Assembly: GCA_937904325.1 (NCBI GenBank)
Contig: CALGTK010000375.1
Span: 1-64,000, forward strand
Origin: an uncultured Planctomyces sp.
GTDB taxonomy: Bacteria; Planctomycetota; Planctomycetia; Planctomycetales; Planctomycetaceae
DNA length: 64,000 nt
Direction of reading: 5' to 3'
Shown here: positions 1 through 9,144 of the stretch, in pieces
Layout of the letters: the number at the start of each line of letters is the position of its first letter
Numbering within the stretch: the stretch's first letter is position 1
The notes under the pieces: generated by a model
Told to the model about the DNA's origin: nothing
Databases searched by the model: none
Seen by the model: the letters and a program-made list of their open reading frames with translations, nothing else
Made by a program: the position numbers and the translations under genes

Positions 1-49
1 CCACAAAAAGACCGTTTCTCAGGGTCTCCAACCAGGTTGTCAAAGAACA

Positions 50-83
50 GCGACAACGTCACCTCAGTAGGCGACGTTGTCGC
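50..83. repeat. Perfect 11-bp inverted repeat near window start
   Basis: Arms GCGACAACGTC (50-60) and GACGTTGTCGC (73-83) are perfectly complementary across a 12-base loop. No run of T follows on either strand, so a factor-independent terminator is not supported. Bases 1-272 hold no convincing gene: a 66-codon open frame here has no recognisable domain and no ribosome binding site, and the region ends in a second small palindrome (GTAGCG/CGCTAC near 252-265). Confidence 0.6.
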
Positions 84-272
84 GGGCTCGAAGTATGCAC
101 AGCCGCCAACTGGCTGTCAACCAGTGCGGCAAATATTTTCAGGCTTCAGCGAAGGCTGTTTACTGACAGGTTACTCAACGCCACGACTTTGCGAGCGTTC
201 GCACAAAACAGCATCAAATTCACAACAAGTTGCCTGAAACGACCGAGACGTAGCGCTCGCTACAAACCTGTG

Positions 273-683
273 TCACTCTGCGAACGTCCCTGAGAGGTCA
301 ATCTGGTAGTTTTTGTCGAACGCCTCTTCAAAATCGTAAACATCGAAGAAGTCAGTCAACTGATCCCGATCGGTCTTCCTCATCGCGCCACGTTCAATGA
401 AATCGAATACGATTCGGCCGAAGTCGTCGGTGCTGCGAATGCCCCAGTACTTGAGGACGGGAATCGTCAACAAACCGAATTCCTGAATCGCCAACTCGCG
501 GACACCGTCGAGCAGTTCCGGGCCGGAAATGTGAGCGCTTGCTTCTTCGAGTTCGACTTCCTGCTGCACGTCATCAGCTGTGCGACCCAAGCGGCGCTGC
601 GTAAATCGAAGTGCTTGATCGACGAATCGATAAGCATCTGGATGATATTTTAATGCGGGTGTTGGAGTTTTGATCGTGCTCAT
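273..683 (-). CDS. Minf_1886 family (Plancto/Verruco-restricted) protein
   Basis: Conserved 136-residue protein of unknown biochemical role. The segment YHPDAYRFVDQALRFTQ near the N-terminus and the later ISGPELLDGVRELAIQEFG and WGIRSTDDFGRIVFDFIE are what I recognise as the hallmark of the small family restricted to Planctomycetota and Verrucomicrobiota (Minf_1886 type). The frame is open upstream to 839, but the residues before the ATG at 683 look random and family members start just before this motif, so 683 is chosen. It is followed by no co-oriented partner inside the window, and miaA upstream is separated by 385 bases. No signal peptide or membrane segment is seen, so it is probably cytoplasmic. 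Family assignment is from memory of the motif. Confidence 0.8.
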   Translation of the reverse strand: MSTIKTPTPALKYHPDAYRFVDQALRFTQRRLGRTADDVQQEVELEEASAHISGPELLDGVRELAIQEFGLLTIPVLKYWGIRSTDDFGRIVFDFIERGAMRKTDRDQLTDFFDVYDFEEAFDKNYQIDLSGTFAE

Positions 684-1068
684 TCTTCGCAACCTCTGTA
701 CACAATCCAGGCCACAGGTATCCGCATCGAAACGACGTTTGTCGATTTCAGGAAACGCGACGATGTAGCGAGAGATAAATTGCGCCTGACGACTTTCATT
801 TAATCGTGATACGACCCCATCGTTTATACAACATCTCATGAGTCAACTGAAGCCTTCGTTCCAATGTCTACTCCAACTGTCGGCATATTCGCCATGTCCC
901 GGTGAATACAACAGCACCTGAACTGTTACAGCTTCAAGCTCAGAGTACAGTCGCCAAAGGTTCGGGAACAGAAGAATAAGTATTATCCAATTCTCCAATC
1001 GTCTCTCGCCTCGCAACATGCAGATAAACCGCACCATTGTTGATAATTTCCACGCCGGTGAAAACTGC
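684..1068. other. 385-base gap, no gene seen
   Basis: The space between the Minf_1886-type gene and miaA. A minus-strand frame of 104 codons (843-1157) crosses it, but it overlaps the end of miaA, has no recognisable domain and carries arginine-rich random-looking sequence. No tRNA-like fold, strong hairpin or clear promoter was noticed. Confidence 0.5.
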
Positions 1069-2091
1069 CTAACCCGACGATCCATTACCAGTCTTTGATT
1101 CTGCTGTCCCCAGAAGCATGTCCGAAATTCGATCGCCAACCTCGGCCGGAGCGTCACCTTGCGAGACTGCTACTTCAACACACTCATCAAGATTGCGATA
1201 CCAGGTATGCTGTCGTTTCGCAAACTGGCGAGTCCTCGTCTGAATCACCTCAACAATTTCCGCTTCTTTGGCAGTTGTCAGTTTCTGATCGCAGTCACCA
1301 GCCAGTCCATCGATCACTTCCTTGTATCCAAGGCCTTGCGATGCAGTCCTTCCAATGGATGGATCGCTTGTCATCAGCTCACGAACTTCATCGACGAGGC
1401 CGCCTTTAAACATCGCCAGTACTCGCTGATTAATGCGATCGTGAAGCCAGTCACGATCGGGTGACAACCAGTAAACGTGCGGCGGACGTTGCTCTTCTGG
1501 AAGAGGGTGCTGCTTCTGCTGTGACGACAACGTCGAGCCTGTCAGTTCGAACACTTCGATCGCCCGGATGATCCTCCGTTGATCATTCGGATGAAGTTTC
1601 AACGCGGCGTCAGAGTCTACTTTTTCGAGTTGTCGCATTAAGAAAAAATGGTCATCACGCGATGCCGCATCGTCAGCCTGGGCCTGTAATCGATTGCGGA
1701 TCTCCCAGTTGGCAGGTGGTCCCTCAAAGACACCTCGCAACACGGCCCTCAGGTACAGTCCAGTTCCTCCAGAAAACAGCGGCACTCCGTCGCGGCCAAC
1801 AATTTCCTCACACGCCTTGCGGGCGACTTCGACGTATTCCGCAACACTGAACTCTTCGTGAGGTTCGATGATGTCGAGAAGGTGGTGCGGGATCTGCAGT
1901 TGCATTTCACGAGAAGGCTTGGCAGTCCCAATATCCATCCCCCTGTAAATGCACATAGAATCGAGCGACACGATCTCAATGTTTGGAATACGCGAGACCA
2001 GGCTGACCGTCGTTTCGGTTTTTCCGGCCGCTGTTGGGCCAGCCAGGAAGATACACCGCTTTAGAAGGTCGATTGGGAACTGCTGCTGCAT
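1069..2091 (-). CDS. miaA: tRNA dimethylallyltransferase MiaA
   Basis: Transfers a dimethylallyl group to N6 of adenosine 37 in tRNAs reading UNN codons, which steadies codon-anticodon pairing. The P-loop GPTAAGKT lies at residues 18-25, followed by the substrate-binding block DSMCIYRGMDIGTAKPS near 44-60, the FSGGTGLYLRA block near 105, and the C-terminal RTRQFAKRQHTWYRN segment. Length 340 is slightly longer than the usual 300-320. The usual Gln of the DSMQ/DSRQ motif reads Cys here (DSMC). The gene lies about 100 bases downstream of epmA on the same strand, so the two translation-modifying enzymes may be co-transcribed. Confidence 0.97.
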   Translation of the reverse strand: MQQQFPIDLLKRCIFLAGPTAAGKTETTVSLVSRIPNIEIVSLDSMCIYRGMDIGTAKPSREMQLQIPHHLLDIIEPHEEFSVAEYVEVARKACEEIVGRDGVPLFSGGTGLYLRAVLRGVFEGPPANWEIRNRLQAQADDAASRDDHFFLMRQLEKVDSDAALKLHPNDQRRIIRAIEVFELTGSTLSSQQKQHPLPEEQRPPHVYWLSPDRDWLHDRINQRVLAMFKGGLVDEVRELMTSDPSIGRTASQGLGYKEVIDGLAGDCDQKLTTAKEAEIVEVIQTRTRQFAKRQHTWYRNLDECVEVAVSQGDAPAEVGDRISDMLLGTAESKTGNGSSG

Positions 2092-2192
2092 GATTCGCTT
2101 TCAGAGTTGATTCTCGCTGCGTTGACTAATCTGAGATAGGGCATTGCAAGCCTGGCTCCAACGGAAGCGTCACGAATACCCTGACACAAGGC

Positions 2193-3236
2193 TTACGCCT
2201 GGTTGCCTGGAAAAGCAATCACGTCACGGATTTCAGTCTTTCCAAGAGCCATCATTACCAGTCGATCCAGCCCCAACGCCACGCCTGCACAATCGGGAAG
2301 CCCTTCACGGATTGCCTCTTCCAGAAGCGGTGCGCCCGGCAAGGCTTCATGGCTTTCTAATGCCGAATTTGATTGCTCAGCTTTTGATCTTCGAAGAAAT
2401 TCATCCGCGTCAGTCAACTCATGATAGCCGTTGCAAAGCTCGACGCCTTTATCGTACAGCTCGAAACGCTCGGCAACCCTCGCGGTTGTCTTTGGAATCT
2501 CACCGGCCAGCGACACGTTACGAACTTTCGCGAGAGCTGCCTGAGACGCCGGATAATCAAAAACAAATTGCGGTGAATTGCAGCCAAGATGTGGCTCGAC
2601 GAGTTCTGTGAGCAGAAGATTTAACCATCCATCGCGGTCTTCCAGTTGAAGCGACGACGGAGCGATGACGCCACGCTCGGTTGCGAGTTCGGACAGTTCG
2701 AATGACGAAAGGTGCAGGACTCGCGTTTCGGCGTATCGTTTGAACACCTCGTCGTAAGACAATCTTTCAAAAGGCTCGCTGGACAATTTGCCAGGCTTCC
2801 CATTAACCACCTCTCCAGCAGACTGACACCCGGCTTCTGCATAGAACGCTCGAACGAGCAACTCGACAAAGTCCATCTGATCGTGGTGATCGTCACCGAC
2901 TCGGTACCATTCGACCATCGTGAATTCCGGGTTATGAAAGCGGCCCGATTCTCCGCGGCGCATGGCTCTCGTGATCTGAAAGATGGCATCGGCACCGGCA
3001 CTCAACAGCCGTTTCATTCCTGCTTCCGGTGAAGTCTGAAGGTAGTATGGTTTGCCGATCACGTCGCAAGTCACAAACGGGTCGAGATTAGCGTCGGCAA
3101 TTACTTCGTGAGACAGAATCGGCGTTTCGCACTCCCAGTAGCCATTCGCCTGGAAGAACTCTCGCATCGAGGCGACAAGTCGAGACCTCAGCTTCAGCGT
3201 CTCAAGGCTAGCAGTGGGGAGGAAACGCGGTGGCAT
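2193..3236 (-). CDS. epmA: Elongation factor P beta-lysyl-type ligase EpmA (GenX/PoxA)
   Basis: A truncated lysyl-tRNA-synthetase paralogue that attaches a lysine-type residue to EF-P, the factor that relieves ribosome stalling at polyproline. At 347 residues it consists of the class II catalytic core without the N-terminal anticodon-binding domain, which separates it from LysS (about 500). Motif 2 is visible as RAMRRGESGRFHNPEFTMVEWYR-like sequence (residues about 90-115) and motif 3 as GVALGLDRLVMMALG near the C-terminus. The frame is open to 3293, but the ATG at 3236 (MPPRFLPTAS) begins the family-like sequence. No efp or epmB is present in the window. It overlaps nothing; the YkgJ-type gene ends 63 bases upstream. 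Confidence 0.93.
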   Translation of the reverse strand: MPPRFLPTASLETLKLRSRLVASMREFFQANGYWECETPILSHEVIADANLDPFVTCDVIGKPYYLQTSPEAGMKRLLSAGADAIFQITRAMRRGESGRFHNPEFTMVEWYRVGDDHHDQMDFVELLVRAFYAEAGCQSAGEVVNGKPGKLSSEPFERLSYDEVFKRYAETRVLHLSSFELSELATERGVIAPSSLQLEDRDGWLNLLLTELVEPHLGCNSPQFVFDYPASQAALAKVRNVSLAGEIPKTTARVAERFELYDKGVELCNGYHELTDADEFLRRSKAEQSNSALESHEALPGAPLLEEAIREGLPDCAGVALGLDRLVMMALGKTEIRDVIAFPGNQA

Positions 3237-3299
3237 GATGTTCGAAGCTCCGACCGTGCTGGACCAATGCCCCGAGCGTAGCGAACAGTCCACTCAGAT

Positions 3300-4043
3300 T
3301 CATGCAGAGCGACGCTGCTCTTCTGAAATCGCAAACGGCACCACCGATGGATTCTCACGATCATCGACAACCTCAGCCGGAGCAAGCTCGGTAACTGTCT
3401 GCTGTGGTTTGAGCTCTTCTTCGCGAACAACTCGGCGAGCGTAGACAAGACGAAGGAAATCTGGAAACACACTCCACGACCTCGGGTTGCGATTCCATAA
3501 TTCCGCGATGCTTCGAAAAAACTGCATCTCGTACCGAGCGACGACCAGATTGTGCAGTGGCTGGACCGGGTCGAGGTCCGACGGCTCCCAGGGACGTGGG
3601 CAGAGATCATAAACTCCCACATCGCCGTCACGTGACCGATCGGGGATGTCATGAATGACTGCCAGTTCGTTGGCCGGATCAAACTTCGTCGGAAATACTC
3701 GACACGCACCGGGGCGGTAGTTGTAGATCCCGCAACGAGCCTGTCCCAGCGGATGCTCTTCGTCCGGTGCCCCTTCGGTCAGGAACCGGCAACGAGTCGT
3801 TTCTTTGAAATACTCGCTCTCATGGTGCATCAACGAGATCACGAACTGCGTTTCCGGCTCGTCTTCGAAGAAGAAGTGGGGCGCATAATTCAGCGCGATT
3901 CGTCCGTCTGGATCTTCCCAGCGACACACGAAATCCCAGAACGAAAGCCCCAGCCCGTTCTCGATTCGCATAATGTCGGCGCCTGACACTGGCACAGTAA
4001 AAGAGCGACAGCAGCCAGCATGGCAATCTTCGCAGGGACTCAT
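3300..4043 (-). CDS. YkgJ-type cysteine-cluster (putative Fe-S/zinc) protein
   Basis: A 247-residue cytoplasmic protein with the N-terminal cluster CEDCHAGCC, the CxxCxxxC signature of the YkgJ/UPF0153 family, plus further cysteines at CRFL, CGIYNYRPGACRVFP and CPRP, the normal complement for binding a metal or iron-sulfur cluster. The biochemical role of the family is unsettled. The frame is open to 4151, but the ATG at 4043 has an AAGGA element about 8 bases upstream and places the Cys cluster at the extreme N-terminus, as in relatives. It is on the same strand and 63 bases from epmA. The long C-terminal half after residue 150 is not recognisable beyond the family. Confidence 0.85.
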   Translation of the reverse strand: MSPCEDCHAGCCRSFTVPVSGADIMRIENGLGLSFWDFVCRWEDPDGRIALNYAPHFFFEDEPETQFVISLMHHESEYFKETTRCRFLTEGAPDEEHPLGQARCGIYNYRPGACRVFPTKFDPANELAVIHDIPDRSRDGDVGVYDLCPRPWEPSDLDPVQPLHNLVVARYEMQFFRSIAELWNRNPRSWSVFPDFLRLVYARRVVREEELKPQQTVTELAPAEVVDDRENPSVVPFAISEEQRRSA

Positions 4044-4264
4044 CCTTGAATCCTTCAGAATCTCGTTGTCAAACACGGTCGGTGAAGAATGGACACAGTC
4101 CAGCGAGTCACGTGACAAGTATCGATCTGAGTCTCCCGTCAGATTGAGCATGACCGGTTTTAACGGTCATTAATCCAAGGGTTGAGGCAAAGCCCGCAGC
4201 TTACGGTGGGAAATACCTCCCTCAATGCGATATCAGCTCTGACCAGCAATCGCAGAACATCGCC

Positions 4265-6319
4265 CTAAAGGTTTGGAAGCACTGGTGGCTTTGGTGGTGG
4301 AGCAGGCTTCGCCGCCGCCTGCTTTTTCTTCTCTTGTTGAAAAAGCACACGTTTCTTCCTGGGAGCGGCAGGCTTCTTCGCTCCGGGCCTGGCTGGCGGA
4401 GGCGGTGGAATAAATCGCTGCTGAACCTTGATTCCGAAGCCGTCTTTCAGTTCGCGTTGAGCCAGCACGGCCCAAGGCGTTCCGGGAGCTTCCTCGACGA
4501 CCAGGTTCAGCAGATTTTGCGAAGTCTCGGCGACACGGCGATAGTTGCTGGCGTAGTTGATCCTGGTGTCTGGCCGAACGATCCAATGGTTTGATTTAGT
4601 TCGGACATCCTCGTTGCTGAGGTTGCTCTTCAATGCCGCAAACGCAAAGTTGTACTCCATGCTGCGAACTTTCTGGGCCAGCAGCCGACCATAAGTCAAA
4701 GCGAAGTTGACTCGCCATCGCGACGACGGCTCACTTGCAAGCCCATCCTCGATCCCATCGGGAAACGCTCCCTGCAGAATTGTGTCGATGGCCAGTTGGC
4801 TGACCGCAACGGTCTTCTGAGCGTTACTGGCCACCTGCCGGAAGTTGCCGGGATTCACTCTGAAATCCAGACCCGGAGTTCCGTTGGCTTTGTGCTCACG
4901 GCTGAGAAACGCGGCGGCGACCACCGCCACACGAAGCGGATGCTTCATCAGGTCTCGCTGATACTCTTTAGGAGACCCAAAACTGTAGTCAGGAGTGAAG
5001 GGTTTGAGCGAAGCCGAATCGAAAACTCCCAGCGGAGTAAGACCACTCATCGTTGTCGTATTGGTCATGAAGTAAACGCCACCGGTCTCGTGAACCAGCC
5101 GCGCCAACGCGTACGGAGCGTATCCGGACGACAAATACGTGTACTGATTTCCTGAGTACCAGAACGGAAGGTCAACAACCTCGATCACTGCAGACTCGGG
5201 GCCTAGATCGATTGGCAGCTGATAAGTCTTCCCGTTTTCCGGTGCCTGGTAAGGCACGAACCCTTTGCGCCGCCCGAAGACGGCGGATGGCCCAATCACG
5301 TATGCCTTTGCGCCGTTCCGTTGGCACAACGCAATCGATGGTTCAAGCGCGTTAGCAAAGTCATCACCAGCTTCGTCGGTAACAGCGACAAGCATGATCC
5401 GACGGTGCTGCTGAACTCGGAAACGTCCCCAGACAGTCAGAACCTGCTTCACTGCCGTGAAGATATTTTCGCGGCCAGAAGGGTCGACGGGGGAATTCTG
5501 AATCGCGCTAAGGATCGTCTCGAACTTCTCCGTCGGATTTTCTGTAAGAAACTTCGTTCGGGCACCAAACGAAACGACGGCACTCAGCAGCGGCATTTCG
5601 TGCCGAGGAATCTGATCGGTCTTCTGTAAAGCATCGAGTTCTCCATAAACCCGCCGCAACCGCTTGGCGATAACCTGCTTTTGCTTGGCGATACTGCCCG
5701 AACCATCGAGCATCCAGACAAGCAGGACTCGCTTCTCCTGGAGATTTTTGGCGACTTCCCAAGTAACACGATCGAGCGCCGATTCGAGCTGAATCATGCC
5801 CTCGCCATTCGTTCCGTTGACGACGATATTTTCGTCAACCTGGGTCCCTTCCGGAACATCGTAGACTCGCCGTTCGCGGAGCTGCGGAATCAACTCGTCG
5901 ATTGGCCGAGGTTCGACTTCCTTCTTTGGCTTATCAGTTAGAGCGAGGCCGATACTCGCCGCGTTCAAAACTTCTTTGACTTCAAGTTCCCGGTCATCCG
6001 GATTCGCGAGTGTGTAGTCGACAGTTTCGACCTCTTCCTCTTTGTCTTTCAGCTCGACTATCCGCGAATCGATCGGTGGTTCGTACCAGTCCGGCTCCTC
6101 TTCGACTGCCATCTGAGCGAGATTCATCAGCAGCCAAACATGAGCAATCACGCTGACGACTGTTCCGGCGACGCTCCCGCGACTGGCGTCAGATCGAAGA
6201 TCGTCATCCTCGGCAACTTCAAGATCAACGATCTCTTCAACGGCGTAGCTTGTCGGCGCGTACTCGTAGATGGGCGAGTCGATTGGGTCGTCTCTGTAGC
6301 CATCTTGAGAATCAACCAT
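4265..6319 (-). CDS. Membrane-anchored von Willebrand factor A domain protein
   Basis: A 684-residue protein with an acidic cytoplasmic N-terminus, one hydrophobic segment (GTVVSVIAHVWLLMNLAQM, about residues 52-71), an acidic linker, and a VWA domain that opens with the MIDAS motif DGSGS (VLLVWMLDGSGS, about residue 205), so it can bind Mg2+ and a protein ligand. The C-terminus is a Pro/Ala/Lys-rich tail (PPPPPARPGAKKPAAP) followed by KKKQAAAKPAPPPKPP. The start at 6319 is chosen because GGAG lies 6 bases upstream; an alternative Met at 6364 has no such site. Its upstream neighbour on the same strand is a sigma factor, 195 bases away. Substrate or partner unknown. Confidence 0.85.
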   Translation of the reverse strand: MVDSQDGYRDDPIDSPIYEYAPTSYAVEEIVDLEVAEDDDLRSDASRGSVAGTVVSVIAHVWLLMNLAQMAVEEEPDWYEPPIDSRIVELKDKEEEVETVDYTLANPDDRELEVKEVLNAASIGLALTDKPKKEVEPRPIDELIPQLRERRVYDVPEGTQVDENIVVNGTNGEGMIQLESALDRVTWEVAKNLQEKRVLLVWMLDGSGSIAKQKQVIAKRLRRVYGELDALQKTDQIPRHEMPLLSAVVSFGARTKFLTENPTEKFETILSAIQNSPVDPSGRENIFTAVKQVLTVWGRFRVQQHRRIMLVAVTDEAGDDFANALEPSIALCQRNGAKAYVIGPSAVFGRRKGFVPYQAPENGKTYQLPIDLGPESAVIEVVDLPFWYSGNQYTYLSSGYAPYALARLVHETGGVYFMTNTTTMSGLTPLGVFDSASLKPFTPDYSFGSPKEYQRDLMKHPLRVAVVAAAFLSREHKANGTPGLDFRVNPGNFRQVASNAQKTVAVSQLAIDTILQGAFPDGIEDGLASEPSSRWRVNFALTYGRLLAQKVRSMEYNFAFAALKSNLSNEDVRTKSNHWIVRPDTRINYASNYRRVAETSQNLLNLVVEEAPGTPWAVLAQRELKDGFGIKVQQRFIPPPPPARPGAKKPAAPRKKRVLFQQEKKKQAAAKPAPPPKPPVLPNL

Positions 6320-6513
6320 GAACTGCTCCGCAGAGTTGCGATTTATCTTATAGAAATCCGGCAACGAACTCTGTTGCCAGGTACTGTATTCCAGCCAAGT
6401 CAGCAGGTAAGACTAATCCTGGAAGTAATTTACCTCTTGTAAGTAGTTTACCACGATACCACGCCAGGTGTTCGTCAAAAAGATGAACAGATTATCGACT
6501 TTGAAGCCTCATT

Positions 6514-7110
6514 TTATTCGATGAGATCCTGCAGGACGAGGCGTAATCGACGACGGATTCGGTAATTCGCCTGCCGGACGACCTGTGCATTCACGTTGAT
6601 CGCCTCCGCAACTTCCACAGCCGAGCAGCCCTCGATGGCAACTCTAAGAAAAGCGGCCCAGTTTTGCTCACTGAACTCCGATTTGATCATATCCATCGCC
6701 CGCTGAACAAGCAGTGCGTGGTCCTCACCAGCTTCCTCTTCGTCATCATCGCCGAGCGGATCAGCCACTAAGCTCATCCGTTGATTGGCATCCGTTCCGC
6801 CCTGTCCCGCCGGTTGCTGATTCAGTTTCCTGAAATGATCCGCCACTTTCGTTCGACAAATCGTTCTCAACCAAGAACGGAATGAGCCTACATCTTTCGC
6901 CGGTGAAAATGTTTTGAGATGAGTCGAAACCGACCGAAAAGTCTCCTGAAAAACATCCGCAAGATCATCATCTTTCAGATTCGACCGACGGCACCACTTA
7001 TGAACGAGCGGACCGTAAAGATGCACAATCTGGTGCCACGCTTCCTGATCGTTCGATCGGGCACGCTGCAACAGGCTCATCGAGGTCGGATCAAAAGCGT
7101 TGGCCGGCAC
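6514..7110 (-). CDS. ECF-like RNA polymerase sigma factor
   Basis: A 198-residue sigma-70 family protein with a region 2 (YGPLVHKWCRRSNLKDDDLADVFQETF, residues about 28-55, the DDLxDVxQETF core) and a helix-turn-helix region 4 (SAVEVAEAINVNAQVVRQANYRIRRRLR). The linker between them is acidic (DDDEEEAGEDH). This composition fits the expanded planctomycete extracytoplasmic-function sigma groups. The start is a GTG at 7110 with GGAGAG about 6-9 bases upstream; an internal ATG at 7080 lacks a ribosome site. No anti-sigma gene is adjacent. The VWA gene downstream is the only obvious candidate for linked function, and that is inference. Confidence 0.9.
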   Translation of the reverse strand: MPANAFDPTSMSLLQRARSNDQEAWHQIVHLYGPLVHKWCRRSNLKDDDLADVFQETFRSVSTHLKTFSPAKDVGSFRSWLRTICRTKVADHFRKLNQQPAGQGGTDANQRMSLVADPLGDDDEEEAGEDHALLVQRAMDMIKSEFSEQNWAAFLRVAIEGCSAVEVAEAINVNAQVVRQANYRIRRRLRLVLQDLIE

Positions 7111-7400
7111 TCGGACTCTCCGGAAATTTCGAGACGGCGGGCGATAATTCGTGCAGTTTGCGGTATTACGAACCGCTCAGCATAACGGCATTCCCTGGGG
7201 AACTCTCGATCGATATCCCGTGAACGGCGGAATTCCCCGCCAAACCGGACTCACATTGCCGACCTGAACTGCTCTCCACAAAAACAGCCAGCGCAGCGAA
7301 ACTGCCATCCTCTCAAACGGCCAATCAGAGTTCAAAGGCCCGTCGGCATCTACCATCTGTACAGAAACCATGAATACCGTCGAAGAAAGTCGAGCGTCAC

Positions 7401-9080
7401 GTGAAACGGATTTCGCGAAAGAACTTGCGCCGGATGAGCCTGGCCACAATTCTATGTCTTGCAGGTGTGCTCTCGACGCGAAACGCGCTGAGTCAATCAG
7501 ACGCGCAGACGTCGCAGTCAGTCAAAGCTCAAACAACCGACGATCAGTCATCAAGCGTCAAATCATTTACGAAAGCTGATTCACCAGCCGCCGACTCCAT
7601 TACAGAATCCGAGCTGAAACGGCACATCGATTTCCTGGCGAGCGACACGCTGCAGGGACGGGAAGCGGGCATGCAAGGCAACTATGCCGCCGGCGCATAT
7701 ATCGTCGATCAACTGAGAAAATCGAACGTACCTCCTATTACAAACGGCGAAGGCTACTTTCATTACTTCCATCCAAACTTCCGAAACATCCTTGCGGTCA
7801 TTCCGGGCAGCGATCCGCAGCTCAAGAACGAATTCATCCTTGTCGGCGGACATTACGACCACGTTGGGTTTGGAAATCAAACAAACAGTCGCGGCCCGTT
7901 TGGCGTTGTCCACAACGGAGCGGACGACAACGCCAGTGGCACGGCCGGTGTTCTGGAAGTTGCAGAGGCTTTGGCAGCGTTGAAAACGAAACCAAAACGT
8001 TCGATCCTGATCGCTTTCTGGGATGGAGAAGAAAAAGGACTGCTCGGTGCAAAGCACTATGTTGATTACCCAGCCGTTTCGCTGTCGAAAATCCGTTTCC
8101 ACCTGAACGCAGACATGATCGGTCGCTTACGACCCGACGGGCTTGAGATCTCCGGCTGGCAAACTGCGACAGCCTGCCGGCATTTTCTTTCCGAGCAGAA
8201 CGTAGACGGCCTGAATCTGCATTTCATGTACACATACAAGCCGGAGAGTGATCACTGGCCGTTCTTCGAACGCCGCGTCCCAAGCATGATGCTGCACACA
8301 GGCAAGCATCCTGATTACCACCGCCCGAGTGACGATACGCACCTGCTCAATATGGGCGGTGTTCGCACGGTCTCTCGATTCATACTGCGATGCGCCATCG
8401 CCGCCGCGAACGCCGATTCACTTCCCGCCATTCGAGACTGGTCAAAGGAAGCCGCTGAGGCCTTTGCTCAACGGTTAAAAATGCCAATTCAGAATCAACC
8501 ATCGCGGCTCGGAGTTACATACAACGCAACGCTCGCCAAGGATGGAACCATCCGCCTGACTTCGATAGCAGCCGGAAGCCCAGCCGCCCTCTCAGGTCTT
8601 CAGGTCGACGACGAAGTTTTGGCCGTCGGAATGATAGCAACCAAATCGAACGACTTTCGATCACTCGTAATGTCGGCTCCGTCCGAAACAGTCTTCAAGA
8701 TTCGGCGAGCCGATTCGCAGTATGAGATTTCGGTCACGTTGCGAGGCAACACGGATCTCTACGGCTTCCGATGGATCATGCACGAAGCCGAACCTGGCTC
8801 GGCAATCGTCACCAACACCACTTCCGAAACTCTCGCAGCGATTGCGAATTTGCGATCACAACATCGGATTCGATCTGTTAACGGCAAAACATTTGCCAAG
8901 CGATCCGACTTTGAAACCTTGCTGATCAACGCTCAAACTCCGCTCAAACTCAAAGTGGAACTAGACGGAAGTATCGAGACTCTGACGCTCGGTTCATCGC
9001 CGTCGAATGCCCAGAAAGGCAGCTCATCGCAGAACGGTGATGCAGAAAACGCGACAAAAAATAAGCCGGACAATCCTTAG
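7401..9080 (+). CDS. Exported M28-family zinc aminopeptidase with PDZ domain
   Basis: A 559-residue exported metallopeptidase. An Arg/Lys-rich N-region and hydrophobic core (residues 1-30) form a signal peptide. The M28 domain shows all expected two-zinc ligands and catalytic acids: H151 and D153 in GGHYDHVG, D175 in NGADDNASG, E210-E211 in FWDGEEKG, D238 in NADMIG and H307 in HPDYHRPSDD. Downstream is a PDZ-like segment (about 345-440, LTSIAAGSPAALSGLQVDDEVLAVG) and a possible second degenerate PDZ to about 540. The C-terminal 20 residues are low-complexity. The start is GTG at 7401, which keeps the full signal peptide. Its last codons overlap the terminator of the convergent small gene. Confidence 0.92.
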   Translation: MKRISRKNLRRMSLATILCLAGVLSTRNALSQSDAQTSQSVKAQTTDDQSSSVKSFTKADSPAADSITESELKRHIDFLASDTLQGREAGMQGNYAAGAYIVDQLRKSNVPPITNGEGYFHYFHPNFRNILAVIPGSDPQLKNEFILVGGHYDHVGFGNQTNSRGPFGVVHNGADDNASGTAGVLEVAEALAALKTKPKRSILIAFWDGEEKGLLGAKHYVDYPAVSLSKIRFHLNADMIGRLRPDGLEISGWQTATACRHFLSEQNVDGLNLHFMYTYKPESDHWPFFERRVPSMMLHTGKHPDYHRPSDDTHLLNMGGVRTVSRFILRCAIAAANADSLPAIRDWSKEAAEAFAQRLKMPIQNQPSRLGVTYNATLAKDGTIRLTSIAAGSPAALSGLQVDDEVLAVGMIATKSNDFRSLVMSAPSETVFKIRRADSQYEISVTLRGNTDLYGFRWIMHEAEPGSAIVTNTTSETLAAIANLRSQHRIRSVNGKTFAKRSDFETLLINAQTPLKLKVELDGSIETLTLGSSPSNAQKGSSSQNGDAENATKNKPDNP

Positions 9081-9096
9081 TGGGAATGTCCGGCTT
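9056..9096 (-). terminator. Factor-independent terminator of the Tyr/Ser/Gly-rich gene
   Basis: Perfect 10-bp arms AAGCCGGACA (9063-9072) and TGTCCGGCTT (9087-9096) with a 14-base loop. On the minus strand the hairpin is followed by a U-rich tract from the A run at 9056-9061 and TTATT just before it. The structure therefore stops transcription arriving from the minus-strand gene at 9145-9495. It lies inside the last codons and stop codon (9078-9080) of the plus-strand peptidase. Confidence 0.75.
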
Positions 9097-9144
9097 AGTC
9101 GATATGCGAGCGACCTTCGATCGCCGTGCTCTAAATCAACAGAC

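Noticed and set aside
37..237. 66-codon plus-strand frame at the window start
   Set aside because: No ribosome site, domain or signal; it spans the inverted repeat at 50-83.
843..1157. 104-codon minus-strand frame
   Set aside because: Overlaps the end of miaA in another phase and has random-looking composition.
7177..7449. 90-codon minus-strand frame between sigma factor and peptidase
   Set aside because: No domain content and overlaps the start and signal peptide of the peptidase gene.
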